Source: Galeruca laticollis
Lineage: Eukaryota > Arthropoda > Insecta > Coleoptera > Chrysomelidae
DNA: 64,000 nucleotides
Direction of reading: 5' to 3'
Assembly (NCBI GenBank): GCA_963921935.1
Contig: OY998180.1
Location: 86,549,139-86,613,138, forward strand
Both the position numbers and the translations under genes were made by a program. This document shows positions 36,425 to 47,689 of this stretch, piece after piece. Each line of letters begins with the position of its first letter. The first letter of the stretch is position 1. The notes under the pieces were generated by a model. That model was not told the origin of the DNA. It saw only the letters and a program-made list of their open reading frames with translations, and did no database searches.

Positions 36425-36790
36425 ACTTTTGATATAATCAGCTTACTTCTGTGTTGTGGCTGCACAACACACTACTGACTGCTTTACACTAACATGCACT
36501 TACACAAGCTCAAACGGTTTAGTTCGTTGGTTGTTTAGAAGCTGGAGCACTTCGAGGTTAGAATGTTTTGGAGCCACTCTTCATGCCTCCTGGCGACTTT
36601 TCTTGTTTCATCGGGTATAGATACTTAGAAAATACCAAGGAGTATCTATAATATTCCTTGATATTCGGTTTTGGAACGTTTCTATGCATCTATAATTGCT
36701 TTTTTTAGGTACAATCCCATAGTTGCAGGCCATAAGCACACCGTTTTAAAACCTGTTTATAAATCGGTAATTTGCTCTGAATAGAAAGCT
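36425..36790 (-). pseudogene. Jockey-type non-LTR element, 3' end of ORF2
   Basis: The minus strand reads IYKQVLKRCAYGLQLW, then FQNRISRNIIDTPWYF and finally RTKPFELV with a stop. This is the ordered C-terminus of jockey/BS/X-element type ORF2 proteins. Two or more frameshifts occur. The RT core is absent: upstream sequence (above 36790) no longer matches, so only the extreme 3' end remains. Confidence 0.65.
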
Positions 36791-36989
36791 GCGAGTGGTT
36801 ACCCATCAACCAATACATATTTTAATACTTTATTGTCACCAAATCGCAGACTGGTGTAGTCCCTGAAGTTGGCCCTGTCTAATCCAACGTTATTGAAAGT
36901 TAAAATTTTTGCGAGAGCGCAAGGGATTTCTCTGAAGGACTGTTTTTTGTGATTGTATTTATAGAGGTATTTCAAAGCAGGACGATAAT

Positions 36990-37240
36990 TTGTTGTGAAC
37001 CGAATTCTGGAAATTCTGGAAATCCGAATAATTGTGAAAGAGGTTTTGGTATAAAAGGCGACTACCTGCGAGCCATGAGTTGAGTTCACAATTTTATCTC
37101 GTGAGCAGAACAGAGAACATAAAAGTGAACTGTGTTTAATATAGATTAGTTGAGTATTATTTATAAACTTTTCCCACCTATCAGGAGAAAGTAGTTTATA
37201 TAAATAAGATAAACATGAAATTGATAACAGGTGTGGCGTA
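36990..37240 (+). promoter_or_regulatory. Possible LTR/leader of the SAP-gag gypsy element
   Basis: TATAAAAG at 37050-37057 lies 215 bp before the gag ATG. It is preceded by a CTGGAAATTCTGGAAAT stretch of the kind found in insect gypsy LTRs. No second copy was found to confirm an LTR. Confidence 0.35.
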
Positions 37241-37264
37241 ATATAAATAAATAGTAACGTAAAA

Positions 37265-37790
37265 ATGACTAAGAGACTGAAGGACCTGAAAGTGACGTAA
37301 CTACAAGCAGAACTGGAAAATCGCGAGTTGAAGACAGGAACATTTTTATTCAAAGACGAGGCTTCCAACTAAATATCGTCAATTTCTGCTATAAAGGACG
37401 ATATTCCTGCTAATATGGACTAGGAGATTTTAACTATGAAGAACGATATTTTCCCTAGTACGGACGAGAAGATTTCAACTTTGAAGAACGATATTTCTGC
37501 TTATATGGACGAGAACTATAAAGAACGATATTTCTGTCGATATGCTAGCATTGAAAACTGACATTGCTGCTGACATATTAAAGAAAATTTCGTATCTAAA
37601 ATCGGATATCAAGAATAATATGACAACGATGAACGAGAAAATCGAGAACAAGATTACAACGATAGACGAGAAAATCAAGGAGTTGGAAAGAAAGTTGACG
37701 TATTTAAGAACACAAGACACGCCAGCAAGAGAAAAGAGGATCGAACACGTAAAACGCTGCAAGCCAGAAATGCACCCCAAGATATAAGAT
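37265..37790 (+). pseudogene. gag: gag N-terminus with SAP-like start and coiled coil
   Basis: It opens MTKRLKDLKVT followed by LQAELENRELKTG, the first helices of a SAP-type DNA/RNA-binding motif found at the start of several insect gypsy gag proteins. Several imperfect repeats of a TLKNDISAYMDEKI-like unit follow, forming a coiled coil that stays open at 37542-37787. Several stops and shifts interrupt it. Confidence 0.6.
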
Positions 37791-37919
37791 ATTGGCAGTT
37801 TTATCCGAGTCAAGGCCCTAATATTCGTCGGTAGATTAGATTTGATTAGATTTAACCGGGGTTACAGTGCACTGAAACCAAAGGTTTATTGTGCCCCCTA
37901 TCAGCTGTTCTCGCTACTA

Positions 37920-38993
37920 CTACAGCTCGCCTTCCAGTTCCAAGGTTCTAATGAACTCTAGTATTTGGGACGGCTTCAACGAGGTAAGGTCCTCACTCTT
38001 ACAAGTTTCTTGTCCGAAGTAATTCTTGCGTTGGCGTGCAATGGCGAGGCATTCCAGAACTAGGTGATTCGGAGTTTCATCCTCCTCCTCACAGAATCTA
38101 CACTCGTCAATCTCTGCTAGACCTATTCTCATTAAGTGCTTCCCAAGGCGGCAGTGTCCTGTAAGAAAGCGCGTGAGGAGATGTAGCTTGTGTTTACTGA
38201 GGTCCAAATATTTTTTGGATCTAGCAGTGTCAAAGTTCCACAGGAACTTTTTGGAATGTTCCAACCCGGGAAGACACCGCCAGAGTGTTTCTCTTGGGGT
38301 TTCCTCTTTCTTCCGAAACTCTTTCTTGTAGGAGCATTTTGCTACACAACAGAAAGGCTCCGGGCCAATAAAGGGCATTTGTGCTCCTTTCCTGGCAAGT
38401 GTATTGGCCTCTTCATTTCCCGTGATTCCCGAGTAGTCAGGAACCCAGACTAAAGAGACCCTGTTATTCTTGCATAATTCATCAAGTTCTCTTCGGCATT
38501 CCCATGCCAACTTTGAGTCAATGACATTGGAGCTCAATGCTTTGATAGTTGCTTGACTATCAAAATGGATCGATATGTCACATTTCTGGTAGTTTCTTTC
38601 TAGGTTCATTTCCACGCATCTTTCGATCGCAAGTATTTCTGCCTGGAAGACGCTCGGGAAGGAGCCTAACGATAATGAGTATCTGCTGCCAGGCCCAAAT
38701 ACTCCAGCGCCTGCTCAAATGGTAGTTTTTCAACTATCCGTATACCATCTAATGATGTTTTCTTTGAGAGTTTGGGTGGTGTATTCCCTTTCCCAGTCTC
38801 TCCTCGTATTTAGCATCGTGGTGAAATTTTTTTCGATGCTTACTTTCCTGATCATTTCGTCACTGGGAAGATTCGGTAATGAGATGTATCTTGTCAAAGA
38901 GGACCAAGCTCCTTGATTTTTAATACTCTCATTGCCTGAACCTTTCTTAGACATTCTAAGAATTCGAACTTTCTGTGGATATGGTGTACACAC
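37920..38993 (-). pseudogene. RNase H and C-terminal finger of the R1/LOA-like element
   Basis: Two open stretches (38993-38730 and 38615-37920) share one frame. RNase H starts at a WYTD motif near 38735 and includes the central DSQATIKAL and the C-terminal GNEEANTLARKG. Stops at about 38730 and just below it break the frame. The last about 110 residues carry the zinc-finger-like Cys/His pattern typical of the end of these proteins. Confidence 0.8.
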
Positions 38994-39591
38994 TAGACAT
39001 AAATTGAGTGAATGAAAAGACGAGTACCCAATATCTAACTTAGATGAATGTTGGGAATTTTAATTTGATTTTTTTAATTTCATCACATTTTTAACTTTAA
39101 AATAATAGTAATATATAAAGTTTCCTCCAATTTTCAGTTCTCTATATGAATTTTTTCATCCTTTTAAACATACATTTGATTCAATGTTCATCACACAAAC
39201 ACGTTGTATTGTTATACACTTGTCTTACGGCACGCTGGCTTATTAACCACCGTATATTAACGTCAAACTTGTCATCGGATATGAGTTTTCATGATGTGAA
39301 ATACACTTGTACCCCTCTTAAAGGGGTATTTAAATGTTTTTAATCTTTTTATTGTAGCAATGACTTAACATCATACATTTCTTCATTTCCATTTTTGCTC
39401 ACTGGATGTTTTTTGACACCTGTTATAGGATCTTTTTTATGACGTAAGTTCAACTTTTTTAAATTGTTTTTTCAAATTATACAAACAATCTAATTTTATT
39501 GGACAGCTCTGAGAATTACCTAATAGCCGAAAGCGCTTAGCTGCATTTTAATAATAAATACACACTGAGTACTCGTCTTTCCAGTCACTCA
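38965..39591. mobile_element. 0.63-kb insertion with 25-bp inverted repeats
   Basis: This segment interrupts the R1/LOA sequence. The 12-mer ATTCTAAGAATT occurs at 38953-38964 and 39592-39603, on both sides, and removing one copy restores the protein frame order. Inverted repeats of 25 bp with two mismatches lie at 39003-39027 and 39569-39593. The right one reaches the junction, while the left one is about 38 bp inside. No coding capacity. The superfamily is not clear. Confidence 0.6.
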
Positions 39592-40105
39592 ATTCTAAGA
39601 ATTGCCTCTTGGGCAGATCTTTCTATCACCAGATGTAGAGATGTGAGATCTTTAATGATCCCGAGTGCCCTAGACACGTTCTCATAGCTCCAGTGATGCA
39701 CACACAGGCAAGCCTTAGAACTTTGTCGAGGGTCTCGAGCTGTACTGACTTGCTTTTAGGTGCCAAATTATTGCCCCATACATTATTGCTGGTCTCACAA
39801 TCATGGCGTACATCCATCGCAGTATTTTTGGGTAACAGCCCCACCTCTTACCAGCTAGATTTCTGCACGCCATCAAAGCTCTTATTACTTAACTAGCAGT
39901 TATTTCAACATGCTGATTCCACAGAAGCTTACTTTCTAGGGTTATCCCTAGATATTTAACCTCTGATTTCCATTCTATGATTTCCCCGTTTAAGGATATG
40001 GGTTTCATGGCTGGAAGTGTTCTTTTCCGGGTAAATGAAATTGCTATGGTCTTGCTTGAGTAAATGTTCGACGGTAAGAGGCCGTGGACCAATTATGTAA
40101 AACAG

Positions 40106-41110
40106 ACTAATTGGTCCGTTAAGGAGAAGGCAATGAACTTAACCATCGCGCTTAGGTGAGACGCCTTAGATGTACTTTAGACGATACCCCTTGAACAAGC
40201 GGATGATTTCGAGCAGCTGAAGAAGAGGTTGGACATGCGATATGGTCACGAACATCTAGAACATTTGTACCAATCCCAGCTGAAGAACCGAAGGCAGAAA
40301 CGTGAGGAACCCCTTTAGGAGTATGAAGTGGATATTGTCCGACTAGTTCGATTTGCGTATTATCAGCACGAGAGAATATGATGGAATGTCTGTGTTGCGA
40401 TTTGGCGAGGAATATATGTTGCGATTTGATGAGCAGTATATATCACGAAAACAAATTGACAAAATTTTCTCCCTCAATATGTAATTATCGGACAAGTGTG
40501 GAGAAAAATAGAAATCATATCTACAGGGTCGACGCACTTAAAACATTTAACTAGTTCCAAAAATCTATTCATAAGAAAGGATTATGGACCTTTCTTAAAT
40601 CGACAGTGGTTGACATAAATAAAGGCTATTTATGGCTATGAATAGAAACATTGACTTATGGGTAAGATTACACAACCTATTCATTTACAATAAAGCAACT
40701 TATATCTTTTGTCAATTAGAAAGTATTTGTTGTATCTACCTTAATATCTGTTTTTTGCAAGATTTGATCGATATTGTCGTATTTTAGTATTTTTAGTAAA
40801 CGTTATATAAAATTACGACTAGTCCTTCTTGTCAAAACCTAATCGAAGTGAAAAAAAAACTTTGGTTTATCGGTAAACGACAAACAAAACAGTCCACTCC
40901 AATAATCTAGTTCATTCACACTAGTCTGGGTATCCAGGCCTTTAATGATGGCTCACGTGACCCAGATATGGGGAAGACGCTTCATGTCGCCAATCCCAAA
41001 ACATGGATCAATGCAATGACTGTTGCTCTTGAATATGATGCAGCCACGAAAGCTTTGGGATATAACAAAGTTAGGACCATCCAAGAATAATATGACGAAG
41101 ACATACTGGA
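40106..41110 (+). pseudogene. gag: gag capsid remnant of the SAP-gag gypsy element
   Basis: The first part (40106-40360) reads NWSVKEKAMNLTIAL, DDFEQLKKRLDMRYGHEHL and NRRQKREEPL, a retrotransposon gag pattern. The second part (about 40905-41110) reads FNDGSRDPDM and NAMTVALEYDAATKAL, the following capsid helices. About 540 bp of unrelated sequence with a 2x24-bp tandem repeat (40393-40440) separates them. Stops and shifts are present. Confidence 0.65.
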
Positions 41111-41199
41111 TCAGATTGTCAACTTGATAGAAAGTATGGTAGACAGGAAGCCAAAGAAGATCATATGCTGGGATTGTTGCGAGCTATGGATTGTGAGAA

Positions 41200-41790
41200 T
41201 TTCGGGTAAGTGCCGCAGGACTCCTGCAAACTAAGAACCCCAGTCACAGGGACACTAGAACGGGTCAGCTACGAAGGGACAACCCCGACCCAGGATAGTA
41301 ACAAAGACCGTCTCATACTGATAGCCTCTCTCAGATGCCGTAACGACATTGTATATGTAGATGGCGAAGTGAATGGCAAGAAATATACTCTACTGGTGGA
41401 CCCTGTAGCAACTAGAAAAATTATACCTCCGGAGATAATAAGCTTTCTAACAACCAGACTTCGACTGCGGATCGCCACAGATGAGAGTGCCAAGATTCAC
41501 GGAGAGTCCCAAATCCAATTGGGAATTGGTACAGTTCACGCACACGGTAATCGTGGCTGACATTGGGAATGTACGTAATGAATCTACATGGTTTCCAGTT
41601 GGATTTTAGTAACAGAACCATTAAAGTGGGTTCCAAGGAGGTTTCTCTTCATCCATATAAAGGAAGTATAGTGTTGGCATCTTTACATGAAGATATCGTT
41701 ATACCTTCACGAAGAGAAACTATGATAGTAGCGCGGCAACATGGAATCATGGAAGAAGGAACACCCATTATAATGGAGCTATAGAACCAC
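41200..41790 (+). pseudogene. Protease region of the SAP-gag gypsy element
   Basis: VDGEVNGKKYTLLVD with ATRKIIPPEII matches the retropepsin active-site region, but the D-T-G triad reads D-P-V. The following MNLHGFQLDFSNRTIKVG resembles the second half of these proteases. One frame change separates the two open frames (41210-41560 and 41563-41784). Confidence 0.65.
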
Positions 41791-42059
41791 GACAATGAGG
41801 TTGGCTAAGGAGTACTAATTGGAAAAGGATTGGCTACGTCGGCGAAGGAAATTCCAGTACGTGTCATAACCGTGAAAGAAGGAAACCAAGAATGAATCCT
41901 GCGTACCAGTGATGTCTATAGTCCGCCAAACAACGACAACTGACAATTCCAATGCCAGATTCGAACAGATGTTGTTACAAGATGGTCAATCCTTTAATCG
42001 AGCTGAGAAAAGGGGAATGAGATAATTTCTATTGCGGTATCGCGACCTATTGGTATCAA

Positions 42060-42940
42060 AGCAGCGTAAACTGGTAAAACATCAGCTATTAAACAGCAAA
42101 TCGATACTGGTGATGCTAAGCCAATAAGGCAGTCAGCTCGAAGACTACGACGAGCGAAGAAAGAGGAAGCTGAGAGAATAATTCGAGAAATGGAAGAAAA
42201 GGAAGTAATAGAACCATCTACTTAGTCCGTAGATGTTTCCTGTAGTGATCGTCAAGAGAAGGATGGAACTATGAGAGTCTACGTGGACTATCGCCAGCTA
42301 AGCAACGTAACGAAGAAATACTGCTATCCTTAGCCTCGAATCGACGAGACGCTAGATACTTTAGCCGGCAGCTGTATTCAACCTTGCACCTAATGTCTGG
42401 TTATTGGCAAGTAGAAATGGACACAGAATACAAAGAGAAAACTGCTTTCACCACTGGATCTGGATCTGTAATGCGCCCCTGACATTTGAAATACTCATGG
42501 AGAATATCTTAAGAAGATTATCTTGGAAAACATGCCTAGTCTATTTGGAGAAAATCGTAATACTGTGGAAGACATGTGAGGAACACCTGAAGAACGGAAG
42601 ATGTATTAAAACGACCTAAAACTGCGCATCTTATGCTTATCCCGAAGAAATATTCCCAAACCGAGTCAACTATCTGGGCCATATAGTAAGCACTGAAGGA
42701 GTGGCGGTGGATCCAGTGAAAATTGCTTCCATTCGGCAAAGGCTGCAACCAACTGACAAACATCAAATTAGGTATTTCCTTGGAATTTGCAAATACTATC
42801 GAAGGTTCCTAAGGAAGTTTGGAGATATTGCGAAGCCACTCACAGAAGAAGCAAGAGCTTTCCAATGGGGTGAATATGGTCAAACCGCTTTTGAAACTCT
42901 GCGAAAAGAAATCAATCGACGAGCGCCATTTTAAGGAGAC
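42060..42940 (+). pseudogene. pol: RT fragment of the SAP-gag gypsy element
   Basis: Segments GDAKPIRQSARRL, MEEKEVIEPST, MRVYVDYRQL and a decayed catalytic loop (YLEKIVI where YLDD is expected) are followed by VDPVKIASIRQ, YFLGICKYYRRF and KPLTEEARAFQWGEYGQTAFETLR. They are in correct RT order. Multiple frameshifts and stops are present, and the catalytic DD is lost. Confidence 0.7.
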
Positions 42941-43064
42941 CATGTCATAGAAGAAAGAGTGAACCATATCCACAGAGGAGCCTGATCTTGCCTTCAACGA
43001 ATATATGGGCGCATGCGTAGGTACCTAGAAAGTCATATTTGGAGTCACTACAGAACAACGACAA

Positions 43065-43445
43065 GATTTGTTCACGCTCCCGGAAGATTATTCACTGGCA
43101 CACAACATCTCCGCCACTATCACAAACGCACGGGGACTGGCTTTCGAAAGAAGTTTGGGCAATTATAAAACCCAGATTCCATTCAAATTCCAGACCCGGG
43201 CAAGACACTACGATACAAACACAATTGGCGATACGTCTTCTACCTGGTAACCAAAAAAAATTTTAAGATCGATTCACCTACCCGGATGTGTGGGAAACGC
43301 TACGAAGCCTTCGAGATCATGTGCTGGAATCCAACTTGAACAAACTAGCAATGCCTAGGATACAGAACAACAACCAGTTGGATTGGCGAGTCATCAGGAT
43401 CATGATAGAGGTGATATTCCAAGACATCGGTCCTCTGTTCTCTGT
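43065..43445 (+). pseudogene. Macro-domain (ADP-ribose hydrolase-like) remnant
   Basis: Pieces in order are DLFTLPEDYSLAHNISA, GLAFERSLGNY, RYVFYLVTKKNF, YPDVWETLRSLRDHVLES, KLAMPRI and LDWRVIRIMIEVIF. They match the layout of the TARG1/OARD1-type macro domain (start D-L-F..S-L-A-H-x-I-S, a Tyr-rich strand, then the A-M-P-R-I-G-C-G-L-D-x-L-x-W end). Two frame changes and one stop are present, and the G-C-G loop is replaced by QNN. Macro domains of this type are known as extra genes in some gypsy-type elements. Here it follows the RT remnant, with RNase H and integrase missing. Confidence 0.6.
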
Positions 43446-43484
43446 GACCTATTTTTTCCACATTTTGCTTATGTATCTACTATA

Positions 43485-45187
43485 CAGGGTGAGTCACTTG
43501 TATTTATACGAAGTCTAGTGATATATTTTTTAAATTATTTCATATAGCCATATAAACATCGATTTCGGCTACCATCTAAAATTATTTACTGCCAAAAGTA
43601 GTTAAACAAATCAAATATACGACTTTTTCAAATATAACGCCCTATATTTGATAATATTTTTGAATTCTACATGGAATCTGAGGTTAACTTTGAATAAGGT
43701 TTTATGTACCTAGGTTTTACCGTTCTTGAGATATTCCATGTTTTACGGTTGAAGTGGGAGCTCCATCCCGACGAATCGATTTAATTAAGACAAATGAAGT
43801 TAACAACATTGATTTAGGATAACTTGAACTATTATTTTCCGTTCCATTATTTTATAATAGGGTGTTCAAATATTAAAAGTCAATATTGCCAAATTTAAAC
43901 ATCACTTACTTTATTATTCCAAATGGAACACCCTTCATATTTTCGACGCATGGAATGGCGCTGTTAGTTCTTTTTATATTGTATGAGGGTTTTCTATGCC
44001 TATCTCTAGCCGTTGTGGAGTTATCAACAATTTATTGAAAATAATGTATTTTTCTCATTAGTACTGTCTCATCAAGGCGCCTGATGCCAATTCTTGACAT
44101 TAGGTATACTTGAATTACTAATTAATTAAGATAATTAGTATCATATATCACGAATTTCATTTAACATCTGTGAGATAACGAAGAAAATAGTAAATCTGTT
44201 CATTGAATATTAAAAAAGTTAACGAATAACAAAAATAAATTACAACATTAGCTTAAATTGAGCACCATTTTCTGTAATACAAAGTGTAACCCTGAGCTCA
44301 AATGATCGTCTATCATGTCTTAAAATGTCAGGTGTAGCTGCAGCAAACACGTTCCTAATCCGAATCATCATATCGTCGGAAGTAGTCGGTGGAATACTGT
44401 ACATAATATTTTTCACGTGTTCCCATAAACATAAATTCATTGATTCATTCTATTTCGATAATTTCTTATAACTAATGGAAAATGTACCGGGGTATCTAGC
44501 TGCAGCTCTTTGCTCTGATATTTAAAGGAATATGCACCAAGAGGTCCCATACCGCCGTTTCTAAGAATCTTAAAAATGTTCGTCCATTCGAATGACCATT
44601 GAAAAAATAAGGACCTATTACGTGATCCTCTACAATCCCACTAAATACAAATTTGGAAAAGTCTTCTTCCTCTGCGACTCGATCAAAGCCCATAAACAAA
44701 AGCCTATTATGGGGTAAAAGTCATCGTCGTATAAATACTGATGCAGATGGATGTGATACGGATATTATTTGTGCTTTCTAAGAATCCTAGAAACACTGAA
44801 TTGACTGATACCTGTATGTCTGGTAATTTTTCTGGTGCTTGTGTTCGAATTTTCAAGTACTGATCCTAACACCAAGAGGTCATTTTCTTCGTTGGTGGTA
44901 CCTAACATTGTCTTTTTTTGCTTCGAGTAAGTCTACCCTACCTGTAGCACTAACTCTTGCCGGCACCATTTCAAAACTAGTCTTTTGTGGACGGTTTCGT
45001 TCAGGATTGAATACTGTTCCATTGTTTCATCTTTTAAATTGTTAACTACTTTTAGTACATCCTGTGTAGGTGTGAATAATTTTAGATAGTAGCCGTAATT
45101 GATGTTCATATGGCTATGTGAAATAATTTTTGAAAAATGTCACCATTTGCCCACCAGAGACCGTATAAATACGGGTGACTCACCCTG
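43485..45187 (-). mobile_element. Mariner-like DNA transposon with 26-bp inverted repeats
   Basis: The ends start CAGGGTGAGTCAC and are inverted copies over 26 bp with two mismatches. TA lies on both sides (43483-43484 and 45188-45189), the target duplication of the Tc1/mariner superfamily. A decayed transposase lies on the minus strand in the right part; about 700 bp at the left end is non-coding. Confidence 0.85.
44240..45050 (-). pseudogene. Decayed mariner-like transposase
   Basis: Pieces in order are a helix-turn-helix region (about 44900-44760: NTSTRKITRHTGISQFSVSRIL), HLHQYLYDDDF, then 44699-44496 (DHVIGPYFFNGHSNGRTFLRFLE, VHIPLNIR). The C-terminal NLCLWEHVKNIMYSIPPTTSDDMMIRIRNVF follows at 44440-44240. 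The catalytic segment before LCLW has lost its acidic residue (MN where a P-L-D-type motif is usual). Several stops and shifts occur. The protein would have cut and moved the element. Confidence 0.75.
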
Positions 45188-45189
45188 TA

Positions 45190-47088
45190 TATTCGGCTGC
45201 CTCACGGAACTTAACTATTTAAATATTGTGCAAGGCTCAAATGGAGCTTCTCAGGTCACAGTTTCAAACAGACAGATGAGATAATGTTATATTAAAATTG
45301 GGATCAGTATTGGGAAACCAAACAAAAGTCGCCCACAGATGAGTTAAGGAGACGATATGAAAATAATAGAAGGCCTACACTGGAGACGTGTAGCCCAGAA
45401 TAAATATAAAGGGAATCCTATGTCGAAAGTTAGAATAATATATGAAGCTAGAGTTAAGAATAAATATAACTTCCCCATGGTTCCATATAATTGAGCTCTT
45501 TGTAGTTTCGATTATAGCTTCTCTGGATATTCTCTTTTGACCGGTTCCCCTCTTAGTTTGTGACATCTCATCTTTTTCTTCACAATTTCTCTCATTCCAT
45601 TCCAATCTCCTGGCGTCTTTATTCTCTTACATCTTTAACAGTATTCTACATATTTTTGCTGATTATTTCTCTATATTGGTAATTACAAACTTATTATGTC
45701 TCTATTCATCTTTTCATTCCATGCTGTATCAAATTCCATATTGTTTCTCACACTTTCAATAAGAACCTACGTTAATAATAGGTATTACTAATAATAATAA
45801 TTAGCAGATATATAATGATAATAGTGTATTTTAGTCTATATTTTTTGTACTATATTTCACCCTTTTTCAGATAAAGAGGGAGATACTGAATATGCTATTC
45901 AATTCTATTGAAGTTTGAAGCGAACTGTCGACGCAGAAAACAACTTAATTAATTTCTAAGATTTAAATGTGAATGTTGAACATTCAATGAATATACAGTT
46001 CCTGCTTTGAGCTTTGTTCGATACATAAATAAGCAAGCTTTTGTATAAATTTACATTTTATTAATACACTTACAAAAAAGCTCTTTCGTCAACATTTGTA
46101 CGGCAAAATTTATTTCATTTGAAGTATGAAATAAATCTTGAGGAATTTAACAGTGTCTCCTAACCTATTATAAAAACAACGTAGTAAAAGAATTGTTTGC
46201 AGATTCTTGAAGGAAAATGAAAAGGAAATTCCACCGTCTTGTTTTAAGACTACAATAGACAAAATTCGATTAACATCGTTCTTCCAAACAAACTCGTTTC
46301 TTTTTCCTGAAAAAATTCTTTTGTTTCTGTTCGAAAAAAATATAACAATACTTTACGATCATATCTCCTTATGTTGAAAAAAATCTTCACAATCTTCAAT
46401 GTCTAATAAAAAAGTCGATTAAATAAAAAATTTGAGCGGAGGTCTTTTGACCTAATTCACTTTGAAGTGTTTACAAACGAAGCATATATGAGATTATGTT
46501 TCAGCCCCCCAAAATGGGGTTAAAAAAAATTAGAAGTTTGTTTAAAATTATGCAAAAACGCTTGGAGTTACATAAAAAAGTTTTTAACAAAAGTTGTAGA
46601 ACATTGTAGAAAAATATTAGTGAATTTTAAGTCGGAAGAATGGGGAAGGGGTTGCTTACATTCAGTATACGGAAATATAATTGTGACGTGTACGTTATTC
46701 AATCTTAGGAAATAATGTATTAGCTACATTTATAATTGTTGAGAAAACAACCCATTTTAAAAAATTATGAGAACTGAATAGTTTGGTATAAACTTTCAAA
46801 ATATTATGCACCTAATGATTTTATAACGAAAAGAATTTTATCAAAGTGTTGCGAGTGATATAAATTTGCTGCGACAGTCTGTTTTATTTAGTTGTTGTCA
46901 AACATCAGTAGTAGCAACATCACCAACAACAATTTGTCGAAAGTTACCTATATACACATAAAGCGAAATTAAGTACCAGTATTTTTCATTATCTCTTTAG
47001 TTTGATGTTAAATTTTATAAGAAATTTCTCACGTACACTTTTTTCAAAATTATTTCAAATAAACTGATCAATAAAGGAGATTTGGATA
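45190..47088. other. Intergenic region, nothing recognised
   Basis: AT-rich. A 76-codon frame at 45375-45605 on the minus strand and a 61-codon frame at 45099-45284 have no motifs, and the latter overlaps the mariner end. Confidence 0.45.
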
Positions 47089-47094
47089 AAAGTT

Positions 47095-47415
47095 TTGAAC
47101 GTTTTTTTGATAGATCTATCATTACTAAATACCACATCGCTAATTCCAGAAAAGAAGCCAACAATTAAGCTACAAAATTTGACTGTAGGAGAAGCGCGGC
47201 CCCTCTTGAAAGCAAAATTAATACATACTAAATTTGTAGAAGTGGCTTTGATGGAGTTGGAGGAACATATAACACTTTTACCCCAAAGAATTTCAGATCA
47301 ATATTGGGGTTTCATAGAAAATTTAACAAATAAGAAGTACTAAATCATCTTTAGAAGATTGGTAGGAACAGGAAAACCAAATCCGCCCATCTCGTTCGAA
47401 ATTATTCAAAATTAA
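47095..47415 (+). pseudogene. Small Polinton-associated-type protein, one stop
   Basis: The frame reads IKLQNLTVGEARPLLKAKL, TKFVEVALMELEEHITLLPQR and, after a TAA at 47341-47343, GKPNPPISFEII before a natural stop at 47413-47415. I recognise this pattern (TKFG-x-LELE..FLPQR..GKPNP..FEII) as a small conserved protein that insect genomes carry next to protein-primed type-B DNA polymerase genes of Polinton-like elements. Its function is unknown; single-strand binding has been a guess. The N-terminal ten or so residues are uncertain. Confidence 0.45.
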
Positions 47416-47689
47416 TTTTTCTGGTGAGTTTTATTTTATTATATTAAAAGTGAAATTTCAAATTTAATGAACAAAGTGGATGAGACATTAGCATTCCTAA
47501 GATGAAATTAATAGACCGACATGTTAGAAAATATGTTTTAGCATTAGACAAAATTAAATTTTCTATTAGTGAAAAGAGAAAAATTCAAACAAAGATTGGG
47601 GAACTTAAACTGATGCGATATCAAATTAAGACATAACCAAAAAATGTAGGTTATTGGTTGAAGAAAATGGGTAGATACCTGTGATTTTT

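Larger units (their letters stand above)
37832..40105 (-). mobile_element. 5'-truncated R1/LOA-like non-LTR element
   Basis: The minus strand carries, in order, the RT thumb (40092-39889: KYLGITLESKLLWNQH) and the connection region (39844-39626: TLDKVLRLACVCITGAMRT). After an inserted segment come a pre-RNase H linker, the RNase H domain (38720-38370; WYTD, SIHFDSQATIKAL, GNEEANTLARKGA) and a CCHC-type finger near 38090 (CRFCEEEDETPNHLVLEC). The 3' end has a short repeat tail of TCTAATCAAA-type units at about 37832-37855. Stops are few in the RNase H part. The RT catalytic region and endonuclease are missing. Confidence 0.8.
37265..43450 (+). mobile_element. Decayed Ty3/gypsy element with SAP-type gag and macro domain
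   Basis: Plus-strand remains appear in collinear order: gag N-terminus (37265-37790), gag capsid (40106-40360 and about 40905-41110), protease (41200-41790), RT/RNase H start (42060-42940) and a macro-domain remnant (43065-43445). A minus-strand R1/LOA element (37832-40105) splits gag. Unrecognised sequence at 40361-40900, with a 24-bp duplication at 40393-40440, also interrupts it. No integrase and no terminal LTR pair were found, so the 3' part is deleted or replaced. Confidence 0.75.

Noticed and set aside
40089..40117. Near-palindrome ACCAATTATG...TAATTGGT as a terminal repeat of the R1/LOA element
   Set aside because: It straddles the truncation junction and part of it belongs to the gag sequence, so it is probably chance.
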